Both the position numbers and the translations under genes were made by a program. 5,008 bases of DNA, from positions 1 through 5,008 of the forward strand of contig JBDUBI010000254.1 in assembly GCA_040004225.1 (NCBI GenBank), given 5' to 3'. Positions 4,867 to 5,008 of the stretch are shown here, piece after piece. Within the stretch, counting starts at the first letter, position 1; the number at the start of each line of letters is the position of its first letter. The notes under the pieces were generated by a model. That model was not told the origin of the DNA, did not search any database, and worked only from the letters and a program-made list of their open reading frames with translations. This stretch comes from JALYUA01 sp040004225. GTDB taxonomy: Bacteria > Acidobacteriota > Thermoanaerobaculia > UBA5066 > Gp7-AA6.

Positions 4867-4888
4867 GCTCCTCGCAGGCTCGAGGAGC
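4867..4888 (+). terminator. Hairpin after the VIT1 gene
   Basis: GCTCCTCG and CGAGGAGC form a perfect 8-bp stem with a 6-nt loop, 14 bp past the transporter stop. The position is right for a terminator, but no T run follows (AGAACGCC), so it may need Rho or may only protect the mRNA 3' end. Confidence 0.5.
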
Positions 4889-4941
4889 AGAACGCCGCAA
4901 GCAAGGCCTGATTCTCGGCGCTGCCCTGCGCGTGAATTCCG

Positions 4942-4981
4942 CCCCTCACCCCAGCCCTCTCCCCGGCGCGCGGGGAGAGGG
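4942..4981. repeat. Dispersed hairpin repeat of the CCCCTCACCC type
   Basis: CCCCTCACCCCAG leads into a perfect 11-bp stem, CCCTCTCCCCG (4955-4965) with CGGGGAGAGGG (4971-4981), around the loop GCGCG. This matches a dispersed intergenic element I know from many GC-rich proteobacterial and related genomes (CCCCTCACCC, then CCTCTCCCC, then its complement). The right end may run on toward the window edge. No gene is visible from 4853 to 5008. Confidence 0.75.
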
Positions 4982-5008
4982 GGCAGAGCTGCGCCTCCGC
5001 CGCGCACG

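Noticed and set aside
1..5008. CRISPR array, tRNA, rRNA, IS element or phage attachment site
   Set aside because: No spaced direct repeats, cloverleaf, rRNA segment, transposase or integrase was found on either strand.

Overview
This is a GC-rich window from a bacterial chromosome. It holds seven genes that I can support. It has no rRNA, no tRNA, no CRISPR array and no insertion sequence. The gene content (BON lipoprotein, bacterial metallothionein, VIT1-type iron transporter, non-classical Crp/Fnr regulator) and two kinds of dispersed palindromic repeat suggest a free-living soil or sediment bacterium. One repeat reads as CHPERSEE when translated, which I associate with Acidobacteriota and some deltaproteobacterial lineages. 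The taxonomic guess is weak.

Left part (1-1658, minus strand): a tail-anchored AAA+ ATPase (603-1658) is followed 85 bp downstream by a BON-domain lipoprotein with a threonine-rich tail (59-517). A hairpin at the window's left edge may end that transcript. The ATPase start is divergent from, and overlaps, the start codon of a 49-residue, eight-cysteine bacterial metallothionein on the plus strand (1657-1806). Both ATGs lie in one CCATGG hexamer.

Middle part (1807-3168, plus strand): a small acidic protein of unknown function (2046-2249) has a strong ribosome binding site. It is followed by a bulged 77-bp hairpin repeat (2275-2351). Next comes a 206-residue protein (2548-3168) that looks like a phage-type ABA-sandwich domain joined to a zinc ribbon. 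It has no visible ribosome binding site.

Right part (3169-5008): a Crp/Fnr-family regulator (3220-3954, minus) is divergent from a VIT1/CCC1-family iron or manganese transporter (4157-4852, plus). The transporter keeps every metal-site residue I can recall from plant VIT1. The window closes with a terminator-like hairpin and a second dispersed hairpin repeat.

The most interesting signal is regulatory. An exact palindrome, GTACG-N4-CGTAC, occurs twice, and both copies are intergenic. One is between the Crp/Fnr and VIT1 genes, the other just upstream of the zinc-ribbon gene. Its 5-4-5 geometry matches a Crp/Fnr-family operator, while its bases differ from the CRP and FNR consensus. The regulator's recognition helix likewise lacks the usual CRP/FNR contact residues. 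I infer a small local regulon that includes autoregulation. Metal handling (metallothionein, VIT1, zinc ribbon) is the only functional theme shared across the window, and it is suggestive rather than shown.
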